Below, piece after piece: positions 10,357 through 18,571 of a stretch of 64,000 nt of DNA. The notes below the pieces were generated by a model, which was given only the letters and a program-made list of their open reading frames with translations, made no database searches and was not told where the DNA came from. Each line of letters starts with the position of its first letter. Positions within the stretch are counted from its first letter, which is position 1. The stretch lies in contig NZ_CP030287.1 of NCBI RefSeq assembly GCF_003287935.1, positions 7,634,869 through 7,698,868 of the forward strand, written 5' to 3'. Position numbers and translations under genes: made by a program. The DNA comes from Streptomyces sp. ICC1 (lineage in GTDB: Bacteria > Actinomycetota > Actinomycetes > Streptomycetales > Streptomycetaceae).

Positions 10357-12150
10357 TTGTCCAGCACCTCCCCCAACTCCAACTCCGACGGCTACGACAT
10401 AGCCTCCAAGGCCCTCCTCGGCGCCTTCGCCGTCGCCCTGCCTCTGTCCACCCTGGCCTGGCTGGGCGGCAACGCGACCGCCTGGGTCACCGGCAGCGGC
10501 CCCTGGGTCCCCTACCAGCCAGCGGAAGCACTTCTCCACCCCGAACGCCTATGGCCCGCGGCAGGAGAAACGTCCCTGCTGATCGGAACCCGCGTTCTCC
10601 CCACCGCGGTTCTCCTCACCCTCACCGTCTTCGGATACCTGTGGTGGTCCCGGCGCCGGGGCACCAGCGGGAAGAGGAAGCGTGTCGCCGGGATGGCCAA
10701 GCAGAGGGACATCGAGCCGCTGCTCGCCAAGGCCATCACCGCCAAAGCCCGCTCCCTGCGGCCCAGCCTGAAGGAGGTCAAGGCCATCGACGCCTCCGAC
10801 ACCGGCGTCCTGCTCGGCAACCTGCAGGGCAGCCGCTCCGAGGTCCGGATGGGCTTCGAGGACGTCGCGGTCGCGATCATGGCCCCCCGATCCGGCAAGA
10901 CGACCTGCCTGGCAATTCCCGCGATCCTCGCCGCCCCCGGCCCCGTGCTGCTCACCTCGAACAAAGCAGCCGGTGACGCCTACACCGCCACCCTCGACGC
11001 CCGCGGGGAGGACGGCCGGACCTGGAGCATGGATCCGCAGCAGATCGCCCACGCGGCCCGTGAGATGTGGTGGAACCCGCTCGCCACCGCCAAGTCCCTA
11101 GATGGGGCCGGTAGGTTGGCCGGGCACTTCCTCGCCGCGAGCGTGGATGCCTCCCAGCAGGGCGACTTCTGGTCCAAGGCCGGATCCAACATCCTGAGCC
11201 AACTGTTCCTGGCCGCAGCTCTCGACGAACGCCCCATCACCGACGTCATGCAGTGGCTGGCCTTCCCCGCCGACCGCAGGCCTCTGGACATCCTCCGCGA
11301 CCACGGGTTCTCGGCCGTCGCCGCACAGCTCAAGGGCACCGTCGAAGGCCCGCCGGAGACCCGCGACGGCATCTACGAGACCGCGAGGCAGTACGCCTCG
11401 GCGCTCCTGAACAGCGAGATCGCCGCGTGGGTCACCCCTCAGAAGGGGGTCGCCGAGTTCAAGCCCGCCGACTTCGTGACCAGCAAGGACACCTTGTACC
11501 TGCTGTCGAAGGACGGAGGCGGCGGAGCCAGTGCGCTGATCGCCGCGTGCGCGGACTCCGTGATGCGGGCCGCGACCACCCAGGCCGAACGGGCCGGCGG
11601 ACGCCTGGACCCGCCCATGCTTGCGATCCTCGACGAGGCCGCCAACGTGTGCAAGATCAGTGACCTCCCCGACCTGTACTCCCACCTCGGGTCCCGCGGG
11701 ATCATCCCGATCACCATCCTGCAGTCCTACCGGCAGGGGCAGAAGGTTTGGGGCGACGCAGGCATGGACGCCATGTGGTCCGCGTCCACCGTGAAGGTGA
11801 TCGGCTCCGGCATCGACGACCCGGACTTCGCCGACAAGCTCAGCAGGCTGATCGGTGACCACGACGTCGAGACGAAGTCCACCTCCATCTCCGACTCGGG
11901 GAAGTCCACCAGCATCAGCATGCGCCAGGAGCGGATCCTTCCCGCGGACGCGATCCGCGCCCTCCCCAAGGGAACCGCGCTCTGCTTCGCCACCGGCATG
12001 CGCGCAGCCATGCTCGACCTGCGCCCCTGGTACCTGGAGCCCGGCGCCGGCACCCTCGCCGCCGCTTCCGCCGCCGCGTCCAAGGGCATCACCGACCGAG
12101 CGGTCGCCAAAGCCTCGCCACAGAAGGACGGCTTCGGGAAGGCGGCGTGA
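10357..12150 (+). CDS. TraG/VirD4-like conjugation coupling ATPase
   Basis: This is a protein of about 597 residues with two N-terminal membrane helices (near residues 15-35 and 70-95) and a cytoplasmic motor. Walker A is APRSGKTT, with its lysine at about 181; Walker B is ILDEAAN, with D426-E427. It is followed by the TraM-recognition region (YSHLGSRGIIPITILQSYRQ), typical of TraD/TraG coupling proteins that bring DNA to a transfer channel. The TTG 10357 start is inferred because the frame upstream lacks family features. It is shorter than many VirD4 proteins but keeps all motor motifs, and is the best evidence that this block is conjugative. Confidence 0.85.
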   Translation: MSSTSPNSNSDGYDIASKALLGAFAVALPLSTLAWLGGNATAWVTGSGPWVPYQPAEALLHPERLWPAAGETSLLIGTRVLPTAVLLTLTVFGYLWWSRRRGTSGKRKRVAGMAKQRDIEPLLAKAITAKARSLRPSLKEVKAIDASDTGVLLGNLQGSRSEVRMGFEDVAVAIMAPRSGKTTCLAIPAILAAPGPVLLTSNKAAGDAYTATLDARGEDGRTWSMDPQQIAHAAREMWWNPLATAKSLDGAGRLAGHFLAASVDASQQGDFWSKAGSNILSQLFLAAALDERPITDVMQWLAFPADRRPLDILRDHGFSAVAAQLKGTVEGPPETRDGIYETARQYASALLNSEIAAWVTPQKGVAEFKPADFVTSKDTLYLLSKDGGGGASALIAACADSVMRAATTQAERAGGRLDPPMLAILDEAANVCKISDLPDLYSHLGSRGIIPITILQSYRQGQKVWGDAGMDAMWSASTVKVIGSGIDDPDFADKLSRLIGDHDVETKSTSISDSGKSTSISMRQERILPADAIRALPKGTALCFATGMRAAMLDLRPWYLEPGAGTLAAASAAASKGITDRAVAKASPQKDGFGKAA

Positions 12151-12269
12151 ACAACCCGGACCGCTCGCCGAAGCACGCTCCGTGCCGGTCGCAGTGACCT
12201 TCCCGAAGACACCGGGAGGGGTCTCGCCCTGGCCCCCGACAGCCTGCCCCCTCGAACAGAAGGAGCCCT

Positions 12270-13166
12270 GTGCCTGATTCGCACCCGCCGCCCCTGGAAT
12301 ACCCCGGCCTGTCTGACTTCATCGACGACATCATCGAGGATCTTCGCCGGCACCCGATTGGCATCGACCACGTCTCCGTCAGCACCGTCACACGGCACAT
12401 CAGCCAAGTCAGTGCACTCCTCGCACGGGTAGCCGACGAGGCTCACGCCCACAGCGACCACGCCCGCCGTCACCCCGAGCCCAGCATCTGGCGGCCGACC
12501 CACATCCTTTCGATGACGACGGTCTCGCTGGCCGAGGCGCTGTCCGGCTATACGAAGATCCTCGCCCCCCTAACCATCGCCTGCGAGCCCACCCCGTACG
12601 GCACGGTCGACGACGCCATGGACCGCTTCGACTTCTACGAGGCCACCGATGAGCACCTGCCCGTCATCCGCCGGGCACTGTCCGAGGCCCGCGACCACAT
12701 AAGGCCGGACGCGACCGCCCCCCAGCCGTCGTCAGCGCCCAGCTCCCCAACCCGGCCGCCCGCAATGGACGACGCACCCGGGCGCCCCGACCCTTCGCCG
12801 GCAGACACGAACTCCGACCGCGGTCCGCAACCATCCCCACCCCGGGTCCCGGCCAAGTTGAACGACGCCCAGCACCGCGCGCTCCAGGTCATCGCCGAGC
12901 ACGAGATCACCGTGTATCTGAGCAGGCACAAGCTGGCCCTGTCCGGCCAGCCCGGCCCTCACCGGTTCACCATGCGCACGGTGGAGGCCTTGGAGGCGCA
13001 AGATCTGGTGAAGCGTAGTTCCGCCACCACCCTCGTGACGGGCCAGCGACTGCACCTCACTCCCACTGGCCGCCAGGCCCTCGACAGCCTCGGCCCGGTC
13101 CCACTGCCCGCTCCGGCTTCCGCTCCCGTACGTCCGGTCCGCCCACCGGCGGCCCGCACCCGCTAG
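12270..13166 (+). CDS. Hypothetical protein with C-terminal winged-helix-like region
   Basis: This is a 298-residue protein starting at GTG 12270 after GAAGGAGC. The N-terminal 140 residues are helical and unrecognised. Residues about 145-195 are a Pro/Ser/Asp-rich linker. The C-terminal part (LNDAQHRALQVIAEHEIT, FTMRTVEALEAQDLV, LHLTPTGRQAL) has the pattern of a MarR/winged-helix DNA-binding fold. A regulatory or DNA-binding role within the element is inferred, not shown. A 120-base gap separates it from the TraG-like gene. Confidence 0.6.
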   Translation: MPDSHPPPLEYPGLSDFIDDIIEDLRRHPIGIDHVSVSTVTRHISQVSALLARVADEAHAHSDHARRHPEPSIWRPTHILSMTTVSLAEALSGYTKILAPLTIACEPTPYGTVDDAMDRFDFYEATDEHLPVIRRALSEARDHIRPDATAPQPSSAPSSPTRPPAMDDAPGRPDPSPADTNSDRGPQPSPPRVPAKLNDAQHRALQVIAEHEITVYLSRHKLALSGQPGPHRFTMRTVEALEAQDLVKRSSATTLVTGQRLHLTPTGRQALDSLGPVPLPAPASAPVRPVRPPAARTR

Positions 13167-13273
13167 CCGGGATGCGCGACAACGCCCCGGACCGCCCGTA
13201 GGCACCAGCGTCGACACCTTCGTGCCCGCGCCCTGGAACCCAACCTGTGCCCGATACCCCATGAGAGTTCGCC

Positions 13274-13915
13274 TTGCAGATCATCGACCTTGCAGAACAG
13301 ACCCGCTTCCTCGGCCAGGTGGCCCCCACTCTGAAGGCCCTGCGCGAGGAGGTGGAGAGCGTGAGGGCGGGAGAGATAGCCAAACCCCTTCGCGAGATCG
13401 GGCCGACCGCCGTCCGCGTACAGGACTTCGCGATGCAGTGCACCCAGCAGGCCCTCACGCTGTCGACCAGCCAGTACGCCGCCATGAAGGACGGCCACGA
13501 GAACCTCGCCGAACTCGTCGAAGCCACAACCCAGATATCTCTCGCCGCCACCCTGTGCACGCTCGCCATCCACCGCCGCACCGAAGTCCTGCTGTACGAC
13601 GACGCTGATGAGACCCCCGCGGCGAGCCGCAGCAGGCTGAGTGAGGCCACCGAGGAACTGGATCGAGCGGCGAAGACGTACCACCGGCTGGCACAGCGCC
13701 TGTCCCATCGCCTGGCCTCGTTCGCCGCGCGACGCGAGGACCAACAGCTGATCGCCCGGGCAGCGGGTAGTCCCGGCGTGACCACGACGCCGAAGGCGCA
13801 TGCGGCACGGCCTGAAGTCCTCGGTCCGCCAGCAGGCGTCGTCGGGGCACCTCACCCCACCGACACGGCACCCGCAGCCTCGCCGCCCACACCGCGAAGC
13901 CCGGGGCGCAGGTGA
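13274..13915 (+). CDS. Hypothetical helical protein upstream of DUF317 copy 4
   Basis: This is a 213-residue protein with a TTG start at 13274. It is almost entirely alpha-helical in pattern (LKALREEVESVRAGEIAK, LSEATEELDRAAKTYHRLA), with a disordered Pro/Thr/Ala tail of about 50 residues. No known domain or membrane segment is present. Its stop overlaps the GTG of the last DUF317 gene (GTGA), giving the third case here of a small helical protein coupled to a DUF317 protein. Confidence 0.6.
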   Translation: MQIIDLAEQTRFLGQVAPTLKALREEVESVRAGEIAKPLREIGPTAVRVQDFAMQCTQQALTLSTSQYAAMKDGHENLAELVEATTQISLAATLCTLAIHRRTEVLLYDDADETPAASRSRLSEATEELDRAAKTYHRLAQRLSHRLASFAARREDQQLIARAAGSPGVTTTPKAHAARPEVLGPPAGVVGAPHPTDTAPAASPPTPRSPGRR

Positions 13916-14655
13916 CCGGCCTCGCCCCCACCGATCGCGTCCTCGTCTCCCCGCGCTACCTGGCCGGCGCGGGTACCGACAAGATCACCGACGTCATCGG
14001 GCCGCTCGTCCGCCTCTTCGACTGGCGGGCAGAACAGAACCAGCAGCATGTGAGGCTTACCCATCCCCAGGGCACAGCAGCGCTGGACTTCACCCCCGAG
14101 AGCCCCGACGGCCTGTGGTGGAAGATAGAGAACGTCGAGCCCCACTGGCAGATCCAGATCAGCCGCCAGGCCCCGATCGAGGCGGTATCGGCCGTCGCCC
14201 AGAGCCTGCCGCAGCTCCTCGGCGACCACCGTCACGCCGAACAGATCTCCATCACCAGGCTCTCGCTCCGCGAGATCGCCGTCACCAACCGGTGGGTCCG
14301 CGCGCCCGACAACAGCGCCTACAGCTCCCCGGACAGCCACTGCTCGGTGCACCACCGCCCCCGCCCCGGCGTCGGCTGGTCCTTCGAGCACTCGGTCTAC
14401 GACGGGTTCGACACGCACTGGAGCGCCACCTTCACCGACGCCGTGCCCGCGCCGCTGGTCGCCCAGTTCTTCTCCCACCTGGCGTCCAGCACGCCCGTGG
14501 AGCGCCAGTACCGCGAGATCCCCTTCCTCTCCCGCGACCTGAGCGCCGCGATCATCACGCCCGCCCACTCCGCAGGCCTCGGCGCCCACGTACACCACGC
14601 ACTCGCCCAGATCCCTCAGCCCCGCCCACCTGCGGCACCGCCCCGCCGTCCCTGA
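13912..14655 (+). CDS. DUF317 domain protein (copy 4, divergent)
   Basis: This is a 247-residue protein starting at GTG 13912. It has the DUF317 plan (SPRYLAGAG, FDWRAEQNQQHVRLTHPQGTA, LWWKIENV, then WSFEHSVYDGFDTHWSATF and a VAQFFSHL helix) but is more divergent than copies 1-3 and lacks the GDPR motif of copies 2 and 3. It is the last gene of the block. Its 3' end overlaps by about 100 bases, in antisense, the downstream end of the secreted-protein gene read on the other strand. Confidence 0.68.
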   Translation: MTGLAPTDRVLVSPRYLAGAGTDKITDVIGPLVRLFDWRAEQNQQHVRLTHPQGTAALDFTPESPDGLWWKIENVEPHWQIQISRQAPIEAVSAVAQSLPQLLGDHRHAEQISITRLSLREIAVTNRWVRAPDNSAYSSPDSHCSVHHRPRPGVGWSFEHSVYDGFDTHWSATFTDAVPAPLVAQFFSHLASSTPVERQYREIPFLSRDLSAAIITPAHSAGLGAHVHHALAQIPQPRPPAAPPRRP

Positions 14656-15133
14656 TCGGACCGCCAGAAGCGGCCTCGCCTGATTGACGACTGCCCCCGC
14701 TACCGCACCGAAGAGCACCGCACGACGCTAACCAGCCGCCCCCGTGGAGTACCCCTGAGTCCGCCCCGTGGTGGTGGCCGTGACCGTGGTGGTGGCCGTG
14801 ACCGTGACTGTTGCCGGGGGCCCCTTGGTTGCCGTTGCCGTTGCCGTGGCTGTTGCCGTTCGCTTTGCCGCCCTGGCCGTTTCCGCGGCCGTTCCGGCGG
14901 TCGTCGTCGGCGCTTCGGGCGCCCGGGCCGCCTGGAACGCCGTGATGTCCGCCACCCCGACCGCCCCCGGCCGCGGTGGCGACGGCGGAAGCGACCAGCC
15001 TGACGGCGCTCGCACCGTCCTCGGCGTCGGTCGTCGCGGAGGCGCGGCTATCGGCCATGGCCGGTGTCGCGGACAGGGCGGCCCACAGCAGGACCGGGAC
15101 CGCCAGGAGGCGCCTGGAAGAGGCTCTTTTCAC
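14555..15133 (-). CDS. Secreted His/Gly/Asn-rich protein, 3' end possibly rearranged
   Basis: The frame encodes up to 192 residues with a convincing signal peptide (MKRASSRRLLAVPVLLWAAL, cut near TPAMA). The mature part is a low-complexity region of Gly-Asn-His runs (for example GNSHGHGHHHGHGHHHG) that could bind metal ions. After about residue 140 the frame runs antisense into the DUF317 gene, and the composition changes to Gly/Ser/Arg, so the native C-terminus may have been lost when the accessory block entered. The start is ATG 15133. The function is unknown. Confidence 0.5.
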   Translation of the reverse strand: MKRASSRRLLAVPVLLWAALSATPAMADSRASATTDAEDGASAVRLVASAVATAAGGGRGGGHHGVPGGPGARSADDDRRNGRGNGQGGKANGNSHGNGNGNQGAPGNSHGHGHHHGHGHHHGADSGVLHGGGWLASCGALRCGSGGSRQSGEAASGGPIRDGGAVPQVGGAEGSGRVRGVRGRRGLRSGRA

Positions 15134-15447
15134 CCCGGGATCATGGGTTCACGCGCGCTCGCGCGCGGGAAGGTTTCCCCTGGTTCGCCTGAACGGGTGA
15201 GGTCTTGGCTACGGAGGTTTGAGCCAGATCCTGATCGAGTCCGATCGGGCATCTGCCTTTTCTCAAAAGGTATTTGTCGGTTTCGGTCATTCCGCAACAC
15301 CGTCCGCGCGCACCTTTGGCGTGTGACGAAGAACGGATCGGCAATTTCCGCTTTCGCTCGCTCCGTTGGGCAATGATCAGTAGATTCGGCTCGGACAGGA
15401 GTCCGACCCCGTCCGGACCGCTGCAGGACTACGGCTTGGAGACCCCG
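15134..15447. other. Divergent intergenic region with inverted repeat
   Basis: No gene is seen in these 314 bases between the secreted protein and the methyltransferase. An AT-richer core holds CCTTTT-CTC-AAAAGG (15256-15270), a perfect 6-base inverted repeat suited to a dimeric regulator. Promoters for both divergent genes should lie here. Confidence 0.4.
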
Positions 15448-16278
15448 ATGGAGCGCCCCGCCTGGGCCCCGCCAGGCATCGACATATCGGTGCCGAGTGT
15501 GTCCCGCATCTACGATTACTACCTGGGCGGCTCCCACAATTTCGAGGTCGACAGGCAGGCAGCCCGTCGAGCCATGGAATTCATGCCGGGCCTGCCCAAG
15601 ATCATGCAGGCCAACCGGGCATTCATGCGCCGCGCCGTCCGCTACGCCGTCGGCGCCGGCGTCACGCAGTTCCTCGACATCGGCTCCGGCATCCCGACCT
15701 TCGGCAACGTCCACGAGATCGCGCAGGCCGCCAGCCCCGAGGCGCGCGTGGTCTACGTCGACCACGACCCGGTGGCCGTTGCCCACAGCCAGGCCGTCCT
15801 CGGCAACACCGAGCGGACCGGCGTCGTCGCCGCCGACCTGCGCAAGCCGCAGGAGATCCTGACCGCCCCCGAGGTCGGCCGGGTGCTCGACCTGAGCCGC
15901 CCCGTGGCCCTGATGCTCGTCGCCGTCCTGCACTTCCTGGAGGAGGCGGACGATCCCTACGCCGCCGTCGCCGAGCTGCGCGAGGCGCTGGCCCCCGGCA
16001 GCCTCCTGATCGTCACGCACGCCTCGTACCAGGGGATCCCGCTCTCGGAGGAGGTCGCGAGCGGAACCGTCGGCGTCTACCGCGACATCCGCAACCCGCT
16101 CGTCATGCGCGACGCGGAGCAGATCGGGCGCTTCTTCGAGGGCTTCGACCTGCTCGAACCCGGTCTGGTGGCCATGCCGAACTGGCGGCCCGACGGGCCC
16201 GACGGACCCGACGGCGACACCACGGACGAAGACCCCTACGCCTTCTCGGGCTTCGCCGGCGTGGGACGCAAGGCGTGA
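15448..16278 (+). CDS. S-adenosylmethionine methyltransferase of the DUF574/Methyltransf_19 family
   Basis: This is a 276-residue cytoplasmic protein with the family hallmarks: PSVSRIYDYYLGGSHNFEVD near the N-terminus, MQANRAFMRRAVRY, the SAM-binding FLDIGSGIPTFGNVHE, and VVYVDHDPVAVAHS. These families are greatly expanded in Streptomyces and their substrates are unknown. ATG 15448 follows GGAG by six bases and matches the family N-terminus; an upstream ATG at 15373 is possible. The stop overlaps the GTG of the GGDEF-EAL gene, so the two products are translationally coupled. Confidence 0.88.
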   Translation: MERPAWAPPGIDISVPSVSRIYDYYLGGSHNFEVDRQAARRAMEFMPGLPKIMQANRAFMRRAVRYAVGAGVTQFLDIGSGIPTFGNVHEIAQAASPEARVVYVDHDPVAVAHSQAVLGNTERTGVVAADLRKPQEILTAPEVGRVLDLSRPVALMLVAVLHFLEEADDPYAAVAELREALAPGSLLIVTHASYQGIPLSEEVASGTVGVYRDIRNPLVMRDAEQIGRFFEGFDLLEPGLVAMPNWRPDGPDGPDGDTTDEDPYAFSGFAGVGRKA

Positions 16279-18470
16279 GACTGCCGGCACAGCAGACGGC
16301 GGGCGACCCGAGTGCGCCGCAGGGCGCCCTGGAGGACCGCATCGGCCGGTTCGCGACCATCTGGGGACGGGCGATCTTCCCCGTCACGGCGACCTCGCTC
16401 ACCCGTGTCGAGTTCGAACGGCACCTCGTGCCGCTCACCCGCACCCTCGTCGAGGCCCTGCGCGCGCGCCCCTTCGACGCCGCCGTCGGCCAGCGGGTCG
16501 GTACGGAGCTCGTCGCCGTCCACTGCACGGATCCGGAGGCCCTCGCCGGCACCCTCGGCGTGGTCGAGTCCTACCTGGTGCTGTACTGCGGGCCGGTCGG
16601 GCCCGACGCCGACGGAAGCGGGGGCGCCGAGGAGTACCGGTCGCGCTGCGCCCGCCTCCAGCACGGCATCGCGGCCGGGTTCGCCCGCGCACTGCGCGAG
16701 CGCACCCTCAAGGAGCAGGAGGCCATCGCCCGCTCCGCGCTGACCGCCCGCATCGACGCCCAGCAGGCACTGCACGCCAGCGAGGCCCGCTTCCGGGCCG
16801 TCTTCGAGGGCGCGGCCATCGGGATCGGCATCGCCGACCTGGAGGGCAACGTCCTGGAGGTCAACGACGCGCTGCTGCAGATGTTCGGCGGCATGGACGG
16901 GCACGTCCGCGGCCGCAACGTCAGCGAATGGGGCCACCCCGACGACACCCCGCACGTATGGCGGATGTACGGCGAACTCGTGCGCGGCGAACGAGAGAGC
17001 TACCGCGTCGAGAAGCCCTACTACCGGCACGACGGGACGGTCCTGTGGACCAACCTGACGGTCTCGCTGCTGCGCGACGCCGAGGGCGTCCCGCAGTACC
17101 AGCTGGCCCTGATGGAGGACACCACCGAGCGCCGGCTGCTCAACCTGCGCCTGCGCTACGAGGCCACCCACGACGCCCTGACCGGCCTGCCCAACCGGAC
17201 GCTGTTCTTCGAGCGGCTGGAGAAGGCGCTCAGCGGGGCCGGCGGCACCCGGTTCGGCCTGTGCTACCTCGACCTCGACGGCTTCAAGGCGGTCAACGAC
17301 AGCCTCGGCCACTCGGCGGGAGACCGGCTGCTGGTGGAGGTCGCCGACCGGCTGCAGAGCTGCGCGACCGGCCCCGGCGAGGTCGTCGCCCGGCTCGGCG
17401 GAGACGAGTTCGTGGCGCTGACCACCGGGCCCGACACCGAGGAGAAGGCCACCGAGCTCGCGGTCCGGATCCTCTCCGCCCTCTCGGTCCCGATCCGGCT
17501 GGAGGGCCGGGAGCTGACCGTCCGGGGCAGCATCGGCATCGTCGAGGGAGCGGCGCGCGAGCGCACCCCCGCCGAGGTGCTGCGCAGCGCCGACATCACC
17601 ATGTACCGGGCCAAGGCGGCCGGCGGCAACCGCTTCGAGTTCGCGGACGCCGAGGCCGACGCGCGCGCCATCACCCGGCACGGGCTGACCAACGCCCTGC
17701 CCGCGGCGCTGGAACGCGGCGAGTTCTTCATCGAGTACCAGCCGCTGGTGCACATGCACGACGGCAGCGTGCACGGCGCGGAGGCGCTGGTGCGCTGGTC
17801 GCATCCGCAGCACGGGGTCCTCGGCCCGGACCGCTTCATCCCCCTCGCCGAACGCACCGGGCTGATCGTGCCGCTCGGGCGCTGGGTGCTGGAGGAGTCC
17901 GTGCGCCAGGCCCGCACCTGGCAGCACCAGCGCGGCGGCGCCACCCTGCGGATCAACGTCAACCTGTCGCCGACCCAGCTGCACCACCCGGGCCTGGTCG
18001 CCGACACGATCCGGGTCCTGGAGTCCTCGGGCCTGGCCCCGGGCACGCTGTGCCTCGAAGTCACCGAATCGGCCCTGATCGGCGCCGACGACGAGCTCCT
18101 CGAACCGCTGCGCCGGCTCGCCGCCCTGGGCGTGGACATCGCCCTGGACGACTTCGGCACGGGGTACTCGAACCTTGCCAATCTGCGCCGGCTGCCCGTC
18201 AGCGTCCTGAAGCTGGACCGTTCCTTCACCAAGGGGATGCAGCAGGAGCCGGCCAATCCGGTCGACGTCAAGATCGTGGAGGGCATCGTCGCCCTGGCCC
18301 ACAGCCTCGAACTCGCCGTCACGGTCGAGGGAGTGGAAACCGGCGCCCAGGCCGCCCAGCTCCGGGCGCTGGGCTGCGACACGGCCCAGGGCTGGTACTA
18401 CGCCCGCCCCGGAGCCCCCGACCGCATCCACACCCTGTCCCTCTCCGACGCGGTGCCGACGGCCTCCTGA
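16275..18470 (+). CDS. PAS-GGDEF-EAL cyclic-di-GMP enzyme
   Basis: This is a 731-residue cytoplasmic protein. An unrecognised N-terminal region (1-160) is followed by a PAS domain (about 167-285, starting ASEARFRAVFEGAAIG), a GGDEF domain with an intact GGDEF at 375-379, and an EAL domain with EALVRW at 503 and DDFGTGYS at 625. Both active-site sets look intact, so it could make and break cyclic di-GMP, a regulator of Streptomyces development. I see no RxxD inhibitory site just before GGDEF. It overlaps the methyltransferase gene by four bases. There are no membrane helices. Confidence 0.92.
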   Translation: MRLPAQQTAGDPSAPQGALEDRIGRFATIWGRAIFPVTATSLTRVEFERHLVPLTRTLVEALRARPFDAAVGQRVGTELVAVHCTDPEALAGTLGVVESYLVLYCGPVGPDADGSGGAEEYRSRCARLQHGIAAGFARALRERTLKEQEAIARSALTARIDAQQALHASEARFRAVFEGAAIGIGIADLEGNVLEVNDALLQMFGGMDGHVRGRNVSEWGHPDDTPHVWRMYGELVRGERESYRVEKPYYRHDGTVLWTNLTVSLLRDAEGVPQYQLALMEDTTERRLLNLRLRYEATHDALTGLPNRTLFFERLEKALSGAGGTRFGLCYLDLDGFKAVNDSLGHSAGDRLLVEVADRLQSCATGPGEVVARLGGDEFVALTTGPDTEEKATELAVRILSALSVPIRLEGRELTVRGSIGIVEGAARERTPAEVLRSADITMYRAKAAGGNRFEFADAEADARAITRHGLTNALPAALERGEFFIEYQPLVHMHDGSVHGAEALVRWSHPQHGVLGPDRFIPLAERTGLIVPLGRWVLEESVRQARTWQHQRGGATLRINVNLSPTQLHHPGLVADTIRVLESSGLAPGTLCLEVTESALIGADDELLEPLRRLAALGVDIALDDFGTGYSNLANLRRLPVSVLKLDRSFTKGMQQEPANPVDVKIVEGIVALAHSLELAVTVEGVETGAQAAQLRALGCDTAQGWYYARPGAPDRIHTLSLSDAVPTAS

Positions 18471-18474
18471 CACC

Positions 18475-18499
18475 CCCCGGGCGGCCGGTCCGCCCGGGG
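18475..18499. terminator. Hairpin between convergent GGDEF-EAL and lysR genes
   Basis: CCCCGGGCGG pairs perfectly with CCGCCCGGGG across CCGGT, five bases after the GGDEF-EAL stop. It can serve both convergent genes. Confidence 0.65.
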
Positions 18500-18571
18500 T
18501 CCCGCTCCCGGCCCGGTCCCGGCGGGGGCTCGAACCGGCCCGTGGCGGACCGTTCCCGGAGGGGCCCGCGC

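Larger units (their letters stand above)
6455..14655 (+). mobile_element. Accessory block resembling part of a conjugative element
   Basis: Ten co-directional genes with short gaps or overlaps include four DUF317 proteins, a TraG/VirD4-type ATPase and small unrecognised proteins. DUF317 proteins occur in actinobacterial plasmids and integrative conjugative elements. No integrase, excisionase, relaxase, replication initiator or clear attachment repeat lies in the block, so it is either a partial element or uses functions encoded elsewhere. The left limit is set at the first gene and the right limit at the last DUF317 stop; true ends are not visible. Confidence 0.55.

Noticed and set aside
14768..15376. 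Plus-strand 202-codon frame opposite the secreted protein
   Set aside because: It is the antisense reading of the Gly/His/Asn repeat, and its valine-alanine runs have no family likeness.
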